DNA from: Gammaproteobacteria bacterium | Lineage (GTDB): Bacteria; Pseudomonadota; Gammaproteobacteria; Pseudomonadales; Azotimanducaceae | Direction: 5' to 3' | Assembly: GCA_009840545.1 (NCBI GenBank) | Contig: VXNM01000010.1 | Span: 528,617-592,616 of the forward strand | Length of the DNA: 64,000 nucleotides | Shown: positions 30,075 to 38,568 of the stretch, piece by piece | Position numbering within the stretch: position 1 is the stretch's first letter | Layout of the letters: each line of letters opens with the position of its first letter | Position numbers and translations under genes: made by a program | Notes under the pieces: model-generated | Seen by the model: only the letters and a program-made list of their open reading frames with translations | The model's database searches: none | Told to the model about the DNA's origin: nothing

Positions 30075-32033
30075 CTAACGCGTAATAGTGACCTCTGTCC
30101 TTCTTTCCTCCTCTTTGTCTTCTTCTGTTAGGTACTCCCAAAGAGATGCCTCGTCGCTCGGGGAGAGGTTCTTTCTAGCTTTCCGACTCTCGATTGCCCA
30201 TAAAGCAGCTCGAGACCGCAATTCCGGAGATTGGATTTTTGCAACTGTCTCTACAACACTTTCACCAACGCTATGACCGACAAGATCGAAGCGGACCCGG
30301 ACAACGCTGTCGTAGAAGCTTGAGCGTTTAGGTTTAGGCAAACGACTTCCGAATTTCCCTGCGACTTCCATTCTTCCATCTAGCCCCAACCGCCGACCAA
30401 CACGTTGAATCGCCGCATTTCTTGTCTTTTCATTGCGAATGCGCGGAAGTAGGTCGATGGCTGCATTCACGTCCGAGAAAACCAAATGCATGACGACGTC
30501 TGCTTCTAGTCCTACTTCGTCTTCCCCCAACGGTTGATCCAAAATTCGCTCGAATACCAATTTGGCGTTGATTGCGCTCAAGTCACTCAACATTGTGTCG
30601 ATCAATGTATTTCCAACGCGATGGCCATCCGACCAGATTCCAGGTGAAACGTAGCCATCTGGCAGGCTGAAATTCTCCTTCGATATCAGCGTACCCACTA
30701 CGCGCGATGTGTGCGACAAGTGCGACAATTCAACATACGACATAACCCAATCAAGGGCCTCTTCAAACGCATACTCCTTCCAATTACCCAAAATCGTCCG
30801 AATTGAGGAAGACTGATTGTGTTTGGGCAATTCGGCAACCAATTTAGTGACTTCCTGAGCAGAGAGATCTCGGATTTTTGAGAGAGCCGTACGTTGAGCA
30901 CTAACGCGCAAGTTCTCAGGCAGCAATTCGAGATTGCGAAGAAGCTCTCGGGGCTCGTAGTCCGACCAAGAAGCGACGACTTTGCTATATAGCTCTTTCT
31001 GCAGCCGGCTTGTTTCAAGATTCGATATTGCGCTTAGTGCATTCTCTGGTTCACATTGAACCCACTGCTCTAAAGCATCCATGACAAGATAGGAGTCGGT
31101 TTCTCGAAATGAACCCAGCGCGAATTCAAAGGTGGCCTTAGGATCAGATCTTGCTGCCCATTTGATGGATTCACGAAGTACGCCTCTCCGTGTTCTCCAA
31201 TCAGTTAACGACTTACCAATTTCTTCAATGGCGCGCAATCCCTCTGCCTCAACCCGTCGTTGCGCCAGCCGGACAAGAAGTGAATACTTGAGGCGGTACC
31301 GTTGGTTGCTGATCAGCGTCGCATTCCATATTTCCTCGTGATTCTTCGTAGCAGAAATGTCATGGATGTTTACAACGTCCTGCATTGCAATGTAGGTTAG
31401 TTCTAGTTGGCGAGCAATTTGTTGCGTTTCACTTGTTGTGAGGTTCTCCCGAACTTCAAGCATCGCGCCATAAGCAATCTGACGAAGAGAGTAGGGTTCT
31501 AAAGTTCTCGCGTGCTCTCTCGCGGAGTCTAGGTCTGTACTTGACCACTCTTGGAATACAACTCCAAGCAACCGTTCCTGCTCAAGCCGAGACCTGCCAT
31601 TGAGCAAGTCCAGCGCCCGAACAGGGTCAATTGTCGCGAACCGACGAAGAAGCTCCTCCTGCACGGTCTCGCGAGTACGGGTTGGCGCAATCGACCTTGT
31701 TTGAACGAATAGTTGATTTAGAACGTTCGAGTCTGCTTGAACAAGGTAGCCGTCCAACGCAATGGCTCGCTTAAATCCACTTTGAATGGAACCAATTTCA
31801 GCAAGCATTGCCGAGGGAACCGAATCTCTTACTGACAGAGCTTTGGCTTGTCCAGAATGCTGAGTTTGTGCCGATGATGCAGTAGTGTTTTCGTTTACGT
31901 ATGCACCTCCTTCGGATAGCAAAAGCCTGACGAAGGAGAACCCGATTGCCGCCATCAAACTTGTGACGGCAAAGCCCCCGACAAACTGGACTACATACCT
32001 GCGAATTTGCTTGGTGCGGGAATTGCCTCTCAT
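30075..32033 (-). CDS. Membrane-anchored helical-repeat protein, paralog A
   Basis: 652 residues, not recognised as a named family. One N-terminal membrane helix (about 15-38, GGFAVTSLMAAIGFSFVRLLL) is preceded by basic residues, so the bulk should be periplasmic. The rest is alpha-helical with recurring units of roughly 35 residues, with a D/E-P-x-x-A-L pattern and W near unit ends (IDPVRALDLL, VVFQEWSSTDLDSA, CEPENALSAI). This suggests a TPR- or HEAT-like solenoid. It is clearly paralogous to the upstream gene, whose stop overlaps its ATG (ATGA), so the two are translationally coupled. The C-terminus is highly acidic and basic (EEDKEEERR). A scaffold role is an inference only. Confidence 0.75.
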   Translation of the reverse strand: MRGNSRTKQIRRYVVQFVGGFAVTSLMAAIGFSFVRLLLSEGGAYVNENTTASSAQTQHSGQAKALSVRDSVPSAMLAEIGSIQSGFKRAIALDGYLVQADSNVLNQLFVQTRSIAPTRTRETVQEELLRRFATIDPVRALDLLNGRSRLEQERLLGVVFQEWSSTDLDSAREHARTLEPYSLRQIAYGAMLEVRENLTTSETQQIARQLELTYIAMQDVVNIHDISATKNHEEIWNATLISNQRYRLKYSLLVRLAQRRVEAEGLRAIEEIGKSLTDWRTRRGVLRESIKWAARSDPKATFEFALGSFRETDSYLVMDALEQWVQCEPENALSAISNLETSRLQKELYSKVVASWSDYEPRELLRNLELLPENLRVSAQRTALSKIRDLSAQEVTKLVAELPKHNQSSSIRTILGNWKEYAFEEALDWVMSYVELSHLSHTSRVVGTLISKENFSLPDGYVSPGIWSDGHRVGNTLIDTMLSDLSAINAKLVFERILDQPLGEDEVGLEADVVMHLVFSDVNAAIDLLPRIRNEKTRNAAIQRVGRRLGLDGRMEVAGKFGSRLPKPKRSSFYDSVVRVRFDLVGHSVGESVVETVAKIQSPELRSRAALWAIESRKARKNLSPSDEASLWEYLTEEDKEEERRTEVTITR

Positions 32034-33853
32034 GGCGAACTCGTAATGACCATTGTTTCAAAATCGTCGTGCAGGGAATCTCTGCCTGTTAGCGTTTTGA
32101 CATGTTCGCGTTGATCTTTGTTTAGTGTTTCCGGGTATTCAGCCAATGCATTTGCGGCGAGACGTTTTGTTTCCCAGTCGGACATGTTGTCCATCGAGAG
32201 ATAGAGCCCCTGCGCGTCGTTGAACGCCCATCCCCTCATCACACTTCTCAAATATATGTCGCGTCGCGAAGCGCTCAGCTGTTCACCTAGTTCCAGCGCT
32301 TGGTTTATGTTTTTATTGAGTGCCAGATTGAGCCCCACCAAATAGAAAGCTTCGACTTGGCTGGAACCCTCTCGCACACGAGGCAATAGCGCAAGCGACT
32401 CCTCAAATTTGTTTTCCGAAATTAGCAGTCGAACGACTTGGTACTCCAGGCTGCGATATGAAGAGCGCACAGGTCGGTTGAGCGCAAGTTTCATAGCTGC
32501 TTCCGAGTCCGTTCGAACTAGCACTCGAAAAACCTCGACCAGCAGATCGTCTTGATAGTCGTGAACAGTCGGATCGGTTTGAATCCAATCCACCACTTCC
32601 TGCACATTCTTCATAGCCCATCGGTAAGCCAACTGCTCAGCAACACTTTTCGTCTCGTCTGAGGGAAGCTGTGCGAGAGCTTTGGTCGCGTTCCGAGGCG
32701 AGGTATTGGCAATTTCGCCAATCGCTATACGTCGAGCGTTAACTTGTGCTTTGGTGGGAAAGTCAGCAATGTTTTGCAGCAAGGCAAGAGGATCGACTTG
32801 CGCCCACCGGTCTGCGACTGTTGTCTGCATCTTCAGGCGCAGTGCTTTGTCTTCTAATTCCGTTACCGCCTCAAACGCGGAGTAGGGGTCATTGGCTGTC
32901 CACCAAAACAAGCTAGCTCGAAAGATTGAATCGTCGGTTTGATCGTACAAAGATCTGGCATAGTCGAACGCTTCAGGTGCGTCTTGAGCGGGAAATTGAC
33001 CAAGGAGGATCCGAATCACCTGGGTTCGGGTGCGATGATTGGGGATGGACTCAGCAATTTGATAGAGCACATCACGTCCCTCTGCCTTTATCCAAGCATC
33101 TGCAACATCCACTAGCGACATTACCTGGCTGTAGTCCCTCCAGGGGTCTTCGAGAATCTGATTCCAGGAATCTTCTGGATTTCGGCTTGCCGATTTGACC
33201 AGCAGATCTTCCTTGAGTCGTGTCGCCATTCCACCATAGCCAAGGTCGTGCGCAATCTGGCTCAACCTTGTCGTGGAAAGATCTTCCCTTGTTCGAAAAA
33301 TCGTCCTTAGGACTCCCAGTCGTTCTTTGTTCTCAAGAGTCGCGGCGTGCGACAATGCCTCGTCCAGAGCTGACACGGACCACTCTTCGAACACGACCTC
33401 AAGAAACTGATTGCGGTGTTGCATCGGAAGGTTTTGTGCATGGTCAAGCGCCATTGCGGGATCTATTGAGGCAAGCTTCTGAACTATCTGCACCTGCAAT
33501 CGAAGTCTCAATTTAGGCTGGGCTACAGCCACTGTTTGGTCTAGAAGCTCCAGAGCGCCCTTTTTGTTCGTGTTAGCCAGCATTTGACGAAGGGTCACGA
33601 TTCTCGCGTACTCGCTTTCCAACTCAACAAGGTCGGCAACTAGAGTGTTGCCGTCAACCGCCTCCTCAGCGTGATCTTCTAGTGCAAATTGGGATTGGCT
33701 AGTAGCAGCTGAATTGGTACTAGAGCTAGAATCGAAATCGCTTGGGCGTTGAAGTACAGTCAACGCTAATCCAACCGAGAGCACACAAGCGGTGGCGACT
33801 CCTGCGAGCGCTGGAATCGCCGACTTCAGTCTTTGGAGGATGTGGACTGACAT
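32030..33853 (-). CDS. Membrane-anchored helical-repeat protein, paralog B
   Basis: 607 residues, unnamed. One N-terminal membrane helix (about 11-34, SAIPALAGVATACVLSVGLA) is followed by a Ser/Asn-rich linker and an all-helical repeat region. Segments such as ASIDPAMALDHAQNL, VVFEEWSVSALDEALSHA and LSQIAHDLGYGGMA align with the same positions in paralog A (ATIDPVRALDLL, VVFQEWSSTDLDSAREHA, TQQIARQLELTYIA), so the pair arose by duplication. The ATG overlaps nothing upstream; the stop overlaps the paralog A start by 4 bases. It probably shares a transcript with the secreted protein 250 bases upstream. Confidence 0.75.
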   Translation of the reverse strand: MSVHILQRLKSAIPALAGVATACVLSVGLALTVLQRPSDFDSSSSTNSAATSQSQFALEDHAEEAVDGNTLVADLVELESEYARIVTLRQMLANTNKKGALELLDQTVAVAQPKLRLRLQVQIVQKLASIDPAMALDHAQNLPMQHRNQFLEVVFEEWSVSALDEALSHAATLENKERLGVLRTIFRTREDLSTTRLSQIAHDLGYGGMATRLKEDLLVKSASRNPEDSWNQILEDPWRDYSQVMSLVDVADAWIKAEGRDVLYQIAESIPNHRTRTQVIRILLGQFPAQDAPEAFDYARSLYDQTDDSIFRASLFWWTANDPYSAFEAVTELEDKALRLKMQTTVADRWAQVDPLALLQNIADFPTKAQVNARRIAIGEIANTSPRNATKALAQLPSDETKSVAEQLAYRWAMKNVQEVVDWIQTDPTVHDYQDDLLVEVFRVLVRTDSEAAMKLALNRPVRSSYRSLEYQVVRLLISENKFEESLALLPRVREGSSQVEAFYLVGLNLALNKNINQALELGEQLSASRRDIYLRSVMRGWAFNDAQGLYLSMDNMSDWETKRLAANALAEYPETLNKDQREHVKTLTGRDSLHDDFETMVITSSP

Positions 33854-33895
33854 CTTGTTGCGGAGTCGAACAACCTACGTCTAAAGAACCGCGTC

Positions 33896-34102
33896 TCAAT
33901 TATCTGGTGTTGTCTCGCAAACGTCAATCAAAGACGCCAATGCAGAGTCTTGACCGCGCACGACCAGTGAGCAAGCCTGGCCAAGACAAGAAACCTTCTG
34001 TCTATCACACAGAAGCGTAGCGCATTGCAGGTCGATACGTGAGCCGCTCACTCGTATCCATCGGCTACTCAATTCGGGTTGAAAAGTTGAGAAAAACCGC
34101 AC
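33896..34102 (-). CDS. Small cysteine-containing ORF, doubtful
   Basis: 68 codons starting at GTG 34102, the codon directly after the TGA of the secreted-protein gene and in the same frame. It contains five cysteines in a compact pattern (CATLLCDRQKVSCLGQACS, then VC), no signal peptide and no recognised domain. It could be a coupled small protein, a readthrough extension or chance. The TGA before it is also present in the degenerate copy at 36.7 kb, so the stop is old. Confidence 0.25.
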   Translation of the reverse strand: MRFFSTFQPELSSRWIRVSGSRIDLQCATLLCDRQKVSCLGQACSLVVRGQDSALASLIDVCETTPDN

Positions 34103-36352
34103 TCACTCAGAATCGGACTTTGTTGGAAGCTGTACATCTCGTTGGGTGTCCCCTCTAATCAGTACATCGAACTGACCTACGCGGACAGTCCCTCCTCCCG
34201 ACCAACCTCTGTCTTCCAGACTTAGGCTAAGCCTGACTAATCGCTGGACGTAAACTGTGTATTCGCCATCATCCAGACCCTTAATCTCATAGGTGCCGTC
34301 TGTGTTGATGGCACCCGTGCCGCCTGTTTTGCCCAGTTGCTTTGGCGTTGCAAATAATCGCCCGCTGCCCACCGACCCATTAGGCATTGTTAAGGACCCG
34401 AAGATCCGCGAATTGCCACTGAAGTTGAACTGGACAAAAGCCTCTTCACTGCTAGCACTCACTTGAATCGATTTCACCTGTGTGCGTTCTCGATTCGACC
34501 AGGCCCTAATCCTGAACTCACCAATCCCTAATTCCGTAACGACAACTTCGCCGTTCCCATTTCTCTCCATCGACCGTACGCCGACCCCGCTGGCTTCGGA
34601 AGAAATGTTTAGCTGCACGATCTCTCCATCCCATAGACCTTTAATGGAGACTGTCAGGCGACCCCTAGAATCAACAACAAGCGTGACTTCCTGGATTTCA
34701 TCTTCAACAACGTCAACAATTTCGACGTTCGACACTCCGTGGTCCGTTATTGCAATCACCTTATATTTGTTTGGGCTCAGCACATGGTCGAACAATCCAT
34801 CGCTTTGAGCCCGAGCGACAGAGGCCCCGGATTCGGTTGCGAAGTACACTTCGCCTGCCAGAGGATCTCCCGCCAAGGACTCAATTCTCCCGCTGACTCT
34901 TGAGCTGGCCGACTTCTTCTTCACTAAAGCAACATCAAACACGGTGGTGCCGCCATCAATTTGATGCCTTTGGTCTTGATAGTCGTCGGCTGACACCTCC
35001 AACTGGGTTGAGTCTCCAGATACTCCCTTTAGCAGGTACTCTCCGTTTTCGTTGGTGGCCGAATGAGCCGTCTCGCCCAAGTAATCGCCGATGAGTCTGT
35101 CCCAATAGGTCCCGACATACTCAGTCAATCTGCTAGCCGAATGCGAAACCGTAGCCCCCACAACGGGTTCTCGAGTCCCTGCATCATAGACTTGACCCGT
35201 CAATTGTCTTGATCGATTCAAAGCAATCTCTCCTAGGTCGTACTCATTGACCGATTCCAACGTGACCCCCGTTCTGAAGTGAACGCTGTACTCCGAGGAA
35301 TCCACGATAAACCCCACTGTCTTTGGATCCACCATGCTTGAAACTTCCCCTTTTGAGTCAGCGTATGAATACTTGCGACTCCCATCGCCGCGAACTGCAA
35401 ACATTGTGAAGTCGTCGATGGGTTCACCAGTGGCTGCATCAAGCACACTTCCAACCACACGAACCATGCCGGCGAGAACCAACTCCACGTTGTGCTCCCC
35501 TGAAGCGACTTGCAGTACTCTCGAGGAACCTTTTTCCTCGTGTCGAGCAACTAAAGTTAGCTCCTTATCTCGCTGGAGTGGTCCAATCTCAAACTCTCCG
35601 TTGGCGTCAGTAGCGGTCGATGGACTCCAATCATTAGGACCGAATTGAGAGTGAAAAATAGAATCGATCTCACCTTCATCAACAAGGAAGCTAACTCTTG
35701 CCTCTTGTATTCGGTCTTGGTCAAGGTCTACAACCCTACCCATCACGTAATATCCATTTGAGAGGCGCAACTCTCTATGTTTGTTGCCCTCTGAAATTTT
35801 CACCGGAAATGTTTCACTTGCTCCCGACTGGAGTGAAACCTCGATTTCGTAGCTGTCATTCGCTACCAATCCGCCTATCTTGAATCGACCGTTAGCATCG
35901 CTTTTCCAAGAGGGTTTGGTGTAAACCGGAATCTGAACGTTTGGCAAGTCGTTGCGACCCAAAATCAGCCATGTGTTCGCAACGGGAACTCCGTCAGTTG
36001 AAAGGATATTTCCTTCGAGTGTTAAACCCTCTTGAAACTCAAGCTCAATTTGTGCGTCGGCAGAGCCAAGCTGAATTCGCTGCACCACGGGCAAGGAATC
36101 GTTCCGCAGCGCCACCAATTGGATTTCCTTGGCGTCCGGAACGTTTAGCGTAAATTCTGTAGATTCAACTCGAGTCCAACTCCAAGCTTCCGCTTCAGGT
36201 CGCATCGGCAATTCAAACACCCCTACAAATACAGTATGGGATTGGTGTCCATTCGCGACAATGTGCCCATTCAGCGTAACAGTATTCTCGCCTTTACTGT
36301 GCACGACGACGATAATTAGGAACACACTAAGGATCAGCCGAAGAGGATTCAT
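34103..36352 (-). CDS. Secreted protein built of carboxypeptidase-regulatory-like beta-sandwich domains
   Basis: 749 residues with a signal peptide (LRLILSVFLIIVVVHSKG) and no membrane anchor after it, so periplasmic or exported. Several beta-sandwich units end in the typical G-x-[FY]-x-[IL]-x-G-L-x-x-x-x-Y pattern: NGRFKIGGLVANDSYEIEV, NGEFEIGPLQRDKELTLVA, NGEYLLKGVSGDSTQLEV and DGTYEIKGLDDGEYTVYV. Such domains mediate protein or glycan contacts and do not by themselves imply peptidase activity; no catalytic residues are visible. It is the first gene of a likely minus-strand set with paralogs B and A. A decayed second copy lies just upstream at 36.7-37.3 kb. Confidence 0.75.
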   Translation of the reverse strand: MNPLRLILSVFLIIVVVHSKGENTVTLNGHIVANGHQSHTVFVGVFELPMRPEAEAWSWTRVESTEFTLNVPDAKEIQLVALRNDSLPVVQRIQLGSADAQIELEFQEGLTLEGNILSTDGVPVANTWLILGRNDLPNVQIPVYTKPSWKSDANGRFKIGGLVANDSYEIEVSLQSGASETFPVKISEGNKHRELRLSNGYYVMGRVVDLDQDRIQEARVSFLVDEGEIDSIFHSQFGPNDWSPSTATDANGEFEIGPLQRDKELTLVARHEEKGSSRVLQVASGEHNVELVLAGMVRVVGSVLDAATGEPIDDFTMFAVRGDGSRKYSYADSKGEVSSMVDPKTVGFIVDSSEYSVHFRTGVTLESVNEYDLGEIALNRSRQLTGQVYDAGTREPVVGATVSHSASRLTEYVGTYWDRLIGDYLGETAHSATNENGEYLLKGVSGDSTQLEVSADDYQDQRHQIDGGTTVFDVALVKKKSASSRVSGRIESLAGDPLAGEVYFATESGASVARAQSDGLFDHVLSPNKYKVIAITDHGVSNVEIVDVVEDEIQEVTLVVDSRGRLTVSIKGLWDGEIVQLNISSEASGVGVRSMERNGNGEVVVTELGIGEFRIRAWSNRERTQVKSIQVSASSEEAFVQFNFSGNSRIFGSLTMPNGSVGSGRLFATPKQLGKTGGTGAINTDGTYEIKGLDDGEYTVYVQRLVRLSLSLEDRGWSGGGTVRVGQFDVLIRGDTQRDVQLPTKSDSE

Positions 36353-36734
36353 AGCTGGGGAATCTCCACTGTCCTAGTCAAGATAACACACGAAAATGTG
36401 CTTTTCGACAAAGTGTGGAATCTGGGTCAGGATCCATCACGTTGTTTACAAGTCCCGGGGCGCGGGTCGAAGAATACCCTCAAAGCGTGAGCGCAGGACA
36501 TTCGTTGGGCAACGAGGTTTTGAAGCCATCAGTGTCCGACATCCGCCCCCCACGAGTTGCCTTGCAACAGCCAGACTATTCTCGTATGGGGAACGCGCAT
36601 TGAGAAGTATTGAGAAGAGAGGGAATCCGTTTATCCGATGAGCCTTTTTCGCTAACCATGCAGATCAATATTTGGGCCACGCAAGTGTTACTCAGATCTT
36701 GCCAGTTTGGATCGAAGCGTCAAACAAAGAATGC
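36353..36734. other. Gap between the secreted-protein gene and its decayed copy
   Basis: It should contain the promoter of the minus-strand set. Short plus-strand frames cross it (for example 36415-36603), but they have no ribosome site, no recognised domain and sit among gene debris. I assign nothing. Confidence 0.3.
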
Positions 36735-37320
36735 AATCACTCAGAATCGGACTGCGTCGTAAGCTGTATATCTAGTTGTGTCTCTCCTTAGATCGTTACA
36801 TCGAACTGACCGACGGGTACTAACCAAGCTCCCGAAAAGCCTCAGATTTCAAGCATGAAGCTTAACCTTCTAAACTGATTAACATGAACTGTGTATTCGC
36901 CATCGTCCAAACCCTTGATCTCGTAGGTGCCGTCGAGATTGATGACACCCCATCCACCGACTTTTCCCTGTTGTTGTGGGACCGCTGTTAGCAGCCCACT
37001 ATCCACTGACCCATCAGGCATTGTCATGGACCCAAAGATCCGCGAATTTCCACTGAATTCAGTTCAACAAATGCCTCCCCACTACTTGCATTCACTTCAA
37101 TTGATTTCACTTGTGTGCGGTGCCTATTCGACCATGCATTGAACTCGGGCAAGTACAAGGTATTCGCAACGACGGTCCAAGGAGTTTCGGAAATCGTTGT
37201 GGTAGTTGAATGAGCGGTCTCGATAAGGTATTTTTCAATGAAATTACGCCAGTGGTGTTCAGCATTCTCCGTCAATCGGCCATTCGAGTGCGAGACTGCA
37301 GCTCCCACAACGGGTTCAAG
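36735..37320 (-). pseudogene. Rearranged partial copy of the secreted beta-sandwich gene
   Basis: It begins at the same stop context (SDSE, then TGA) as the gene at 34103-36352 and shows matching stretches: DGTYEIKGLDDGEYTVHV, WSNRHRTQVKSIEVNASS and EPVVGAAVSHSNGRLTEN. A one-base loss near 37055 shifts the frame and TGA at 36842-36844 interrupts it. A large internal part is missing, and one block (37127-37210) is inverted relative to the intact gene. It has no start codon and cannot make a full protein. Confidence 0.85.
37127..37210 (+). repeat. Inverted block within the decayed copy
   Basis: On the plus strand this block encodes FDHALNSGKYKVFATTVQGV, while the intact gene encodes the homologous FDHVLSPNKYKVIAITDHGV on the minus strand (34792 leftward). 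The sequences on both sides keep the minus orientation. TTCGACCA occurs at the left junction; in the intact gene it is found as an inverted pair at about 34493 and 34785, which would allow such a flip. Confidence 0.8.
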
Positions 37321-37350
37321 GCTCGCTAATGCACGATCTAACAGCCCTCC

Positions 37351-37820
37351 AAGTTTGAAACCATAGTCACTTCGGACGCAGGCTATCCGTTGGATCAGAC
37401 CTACTACCAAGGAGTGAAGGGAATGGTTACCCCTTTGAGCACTCTCGAAAAGAACGGGACCCTTGTACTTGCCAACGAATGCAAGGAAGGACTCGGTTCG
37501 GACGCGTACCGCAAATCGCAGTGCGATCTGATCAATGAGTAAACCAAAGCCTTTCTAAAGCGGATTTCTTACAAGTCGAAAGCCGATGTTGACGAATGGG
37601 AAACCCAAATGCAGGCCAATGCGCAGGAAGACTTCGAGTTTGTATATTCAGCGATGGTCTTTCCCGTGAGGATCGCGAACTAACGGCTGTTCGCATGGCA
37701 GAGTCCCTCGATGAAGGAATCAGGTTCGCGTTGTGTCGAGCGAAATCAACCAGCGTAGCCGTGATTCCCGAAGGTCCCTATGTAGTACCGCAACTCACAA
37801 TGGAAGTCACTTCCGTCTGA
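37351..37820 (+). pseudogene. larA: C-terminal remnant of a nickel-dependent lactate racemase (LarA family)
   Basis: The plus frame encodes TIVTSDAGYPLDQTYYQGVK and GTLVLANECKEGLGSDAYRK, matching the C-terminal domain of LarA-like proteins (the DQxxYQxVKG segment contributes active-site Gln and Lys in characterised LarA). TAA at 37540-37542 breaks the frame, and a shift near 37650 moves the homologous tail (SREDRELTAVRMAESLDEG, then VAVIPEGPYVVP) to another frame. The N-terminal two-thirds are absent. It abuts the decayed beta-sandwich copy, so the junction is a rearrangement scar. There are no lar maturation genes nearby. Confidence 0.75.
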
Positions 37821-37909
37821 GATTTGAAAGTTTACTTGGATGTTGATGTAGCCAGCCGTCCTAGAGAAAAAGAATCTCCAAACAAACAGGAGAATTCTGT
37901 ATCCTAGGA

Positions 37910-38270
37910 TCAAGCTAGACCCGGCCTCTCTAGCAGACTTCGTAACTTTGGTAAGAGATCCGGAATCTCATTGCCAACAACGTCCCAAATGATGCTATCG
38001 TCGATAGTGAGGTAACCGTGAGCCAGTCGATTTCGGATTCCAATTACTCCTCGCCAGTCAATCGAGGTAAAGTCCTCTCGAATTCGGTATGTGCGTAGCC
38101 GCTTCTCCGATAAGTTCTATATTCCGTAGAGTTGCATCATAAACGAGTGCATTTGAAACGAATTCTTCAAGGTCGATTCCGTCTGTGTAGGAGAGAATCC
38201 TTTCTGAGAACTCAATCATGTCGCGGACATAACAACGCCACTCGCGCTGTTTGGAATCCGGCTCAGACAC
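37910..38270 (-). pseudogene. hepT: Frameshifted HepT-like toxin (DUF86)
   Basis: The start is GTG 38270, overlapping the mntA stop by 8 bases, the normal MntA-HepT arrangement. The first 65 codons encode a HepT N-terminus (RDMIEFSERILSYTDGI, NIELIGEAATHIP). A shift at about 38105-38112 leads to TGA. In the next frame the family continues (REDFTSIDWRGVIGIRNRLA, HGYLTIDDSIIWDVV) to 37910. The RNase motif RX4HxY (RNRLAHGY) is intact but out of frame. As read, the toxin is truncated before its catalytic residues. Confidence 0.8.
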
Positions 38271-38568
38271 GAACTAATTCTTGCTCGATATAGGGACGTA
38301 ATTCGCTACGTAATGACGTGTCCGTTACTAAGTCAACTTCAACTCCCAGCAAATCTTCTATGTAAAACTGCGTGCCGAAATAGCCTTTGAACGTAGACCG
38401 TCCATTGAATCGCACCAAAATGTCAAGGTCGCTCCCGTTTTCAGCTTCGTCGCGTGCAAAAGAGCCAAAAATGGCTAACTCTGCGACACCGAAACGCTCC
38501 ATTAGCACCTTCTTGTGGGTCCGAAGGACACTTAGAATTTCATTTCGTTTCAACACAGTGTTTTGCAT
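38263..38568 (-). CDS. mntA: MntA-like nucleotidyltransferase antitoxin
   Basis: 101 residues. It has the minimal nucleotidyltransferase motif GSFARDEAENGSDLDILV (GSx10DxD) with both acidic residues present. In characterised pairs MntA adds AMP to the HepT toxin and neutralises it. The gene appears intact, while its partner hepT is frameshifted. ATG 38568 is used; the ribosome site is weak. It lies in the accessory insert between mnmE and mnmG. Confidence 0.85.
   Translation of the reverse strand: MQNTVLKRNEILSVLRTHKKVLMERFGVAELAIFGSFARDEAENGSDLDILVRFNGRSTFKGYFGTQFYIEDLLGVEVDLVTDTSLRSELRPYIEQELVRV

Noticed and set aside
36396..36641. Plus-strand frames upstream of the secreted-protein gene
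   Set aside because: Overlapping frames in two phases, no domain and no ribosome site, within debris.
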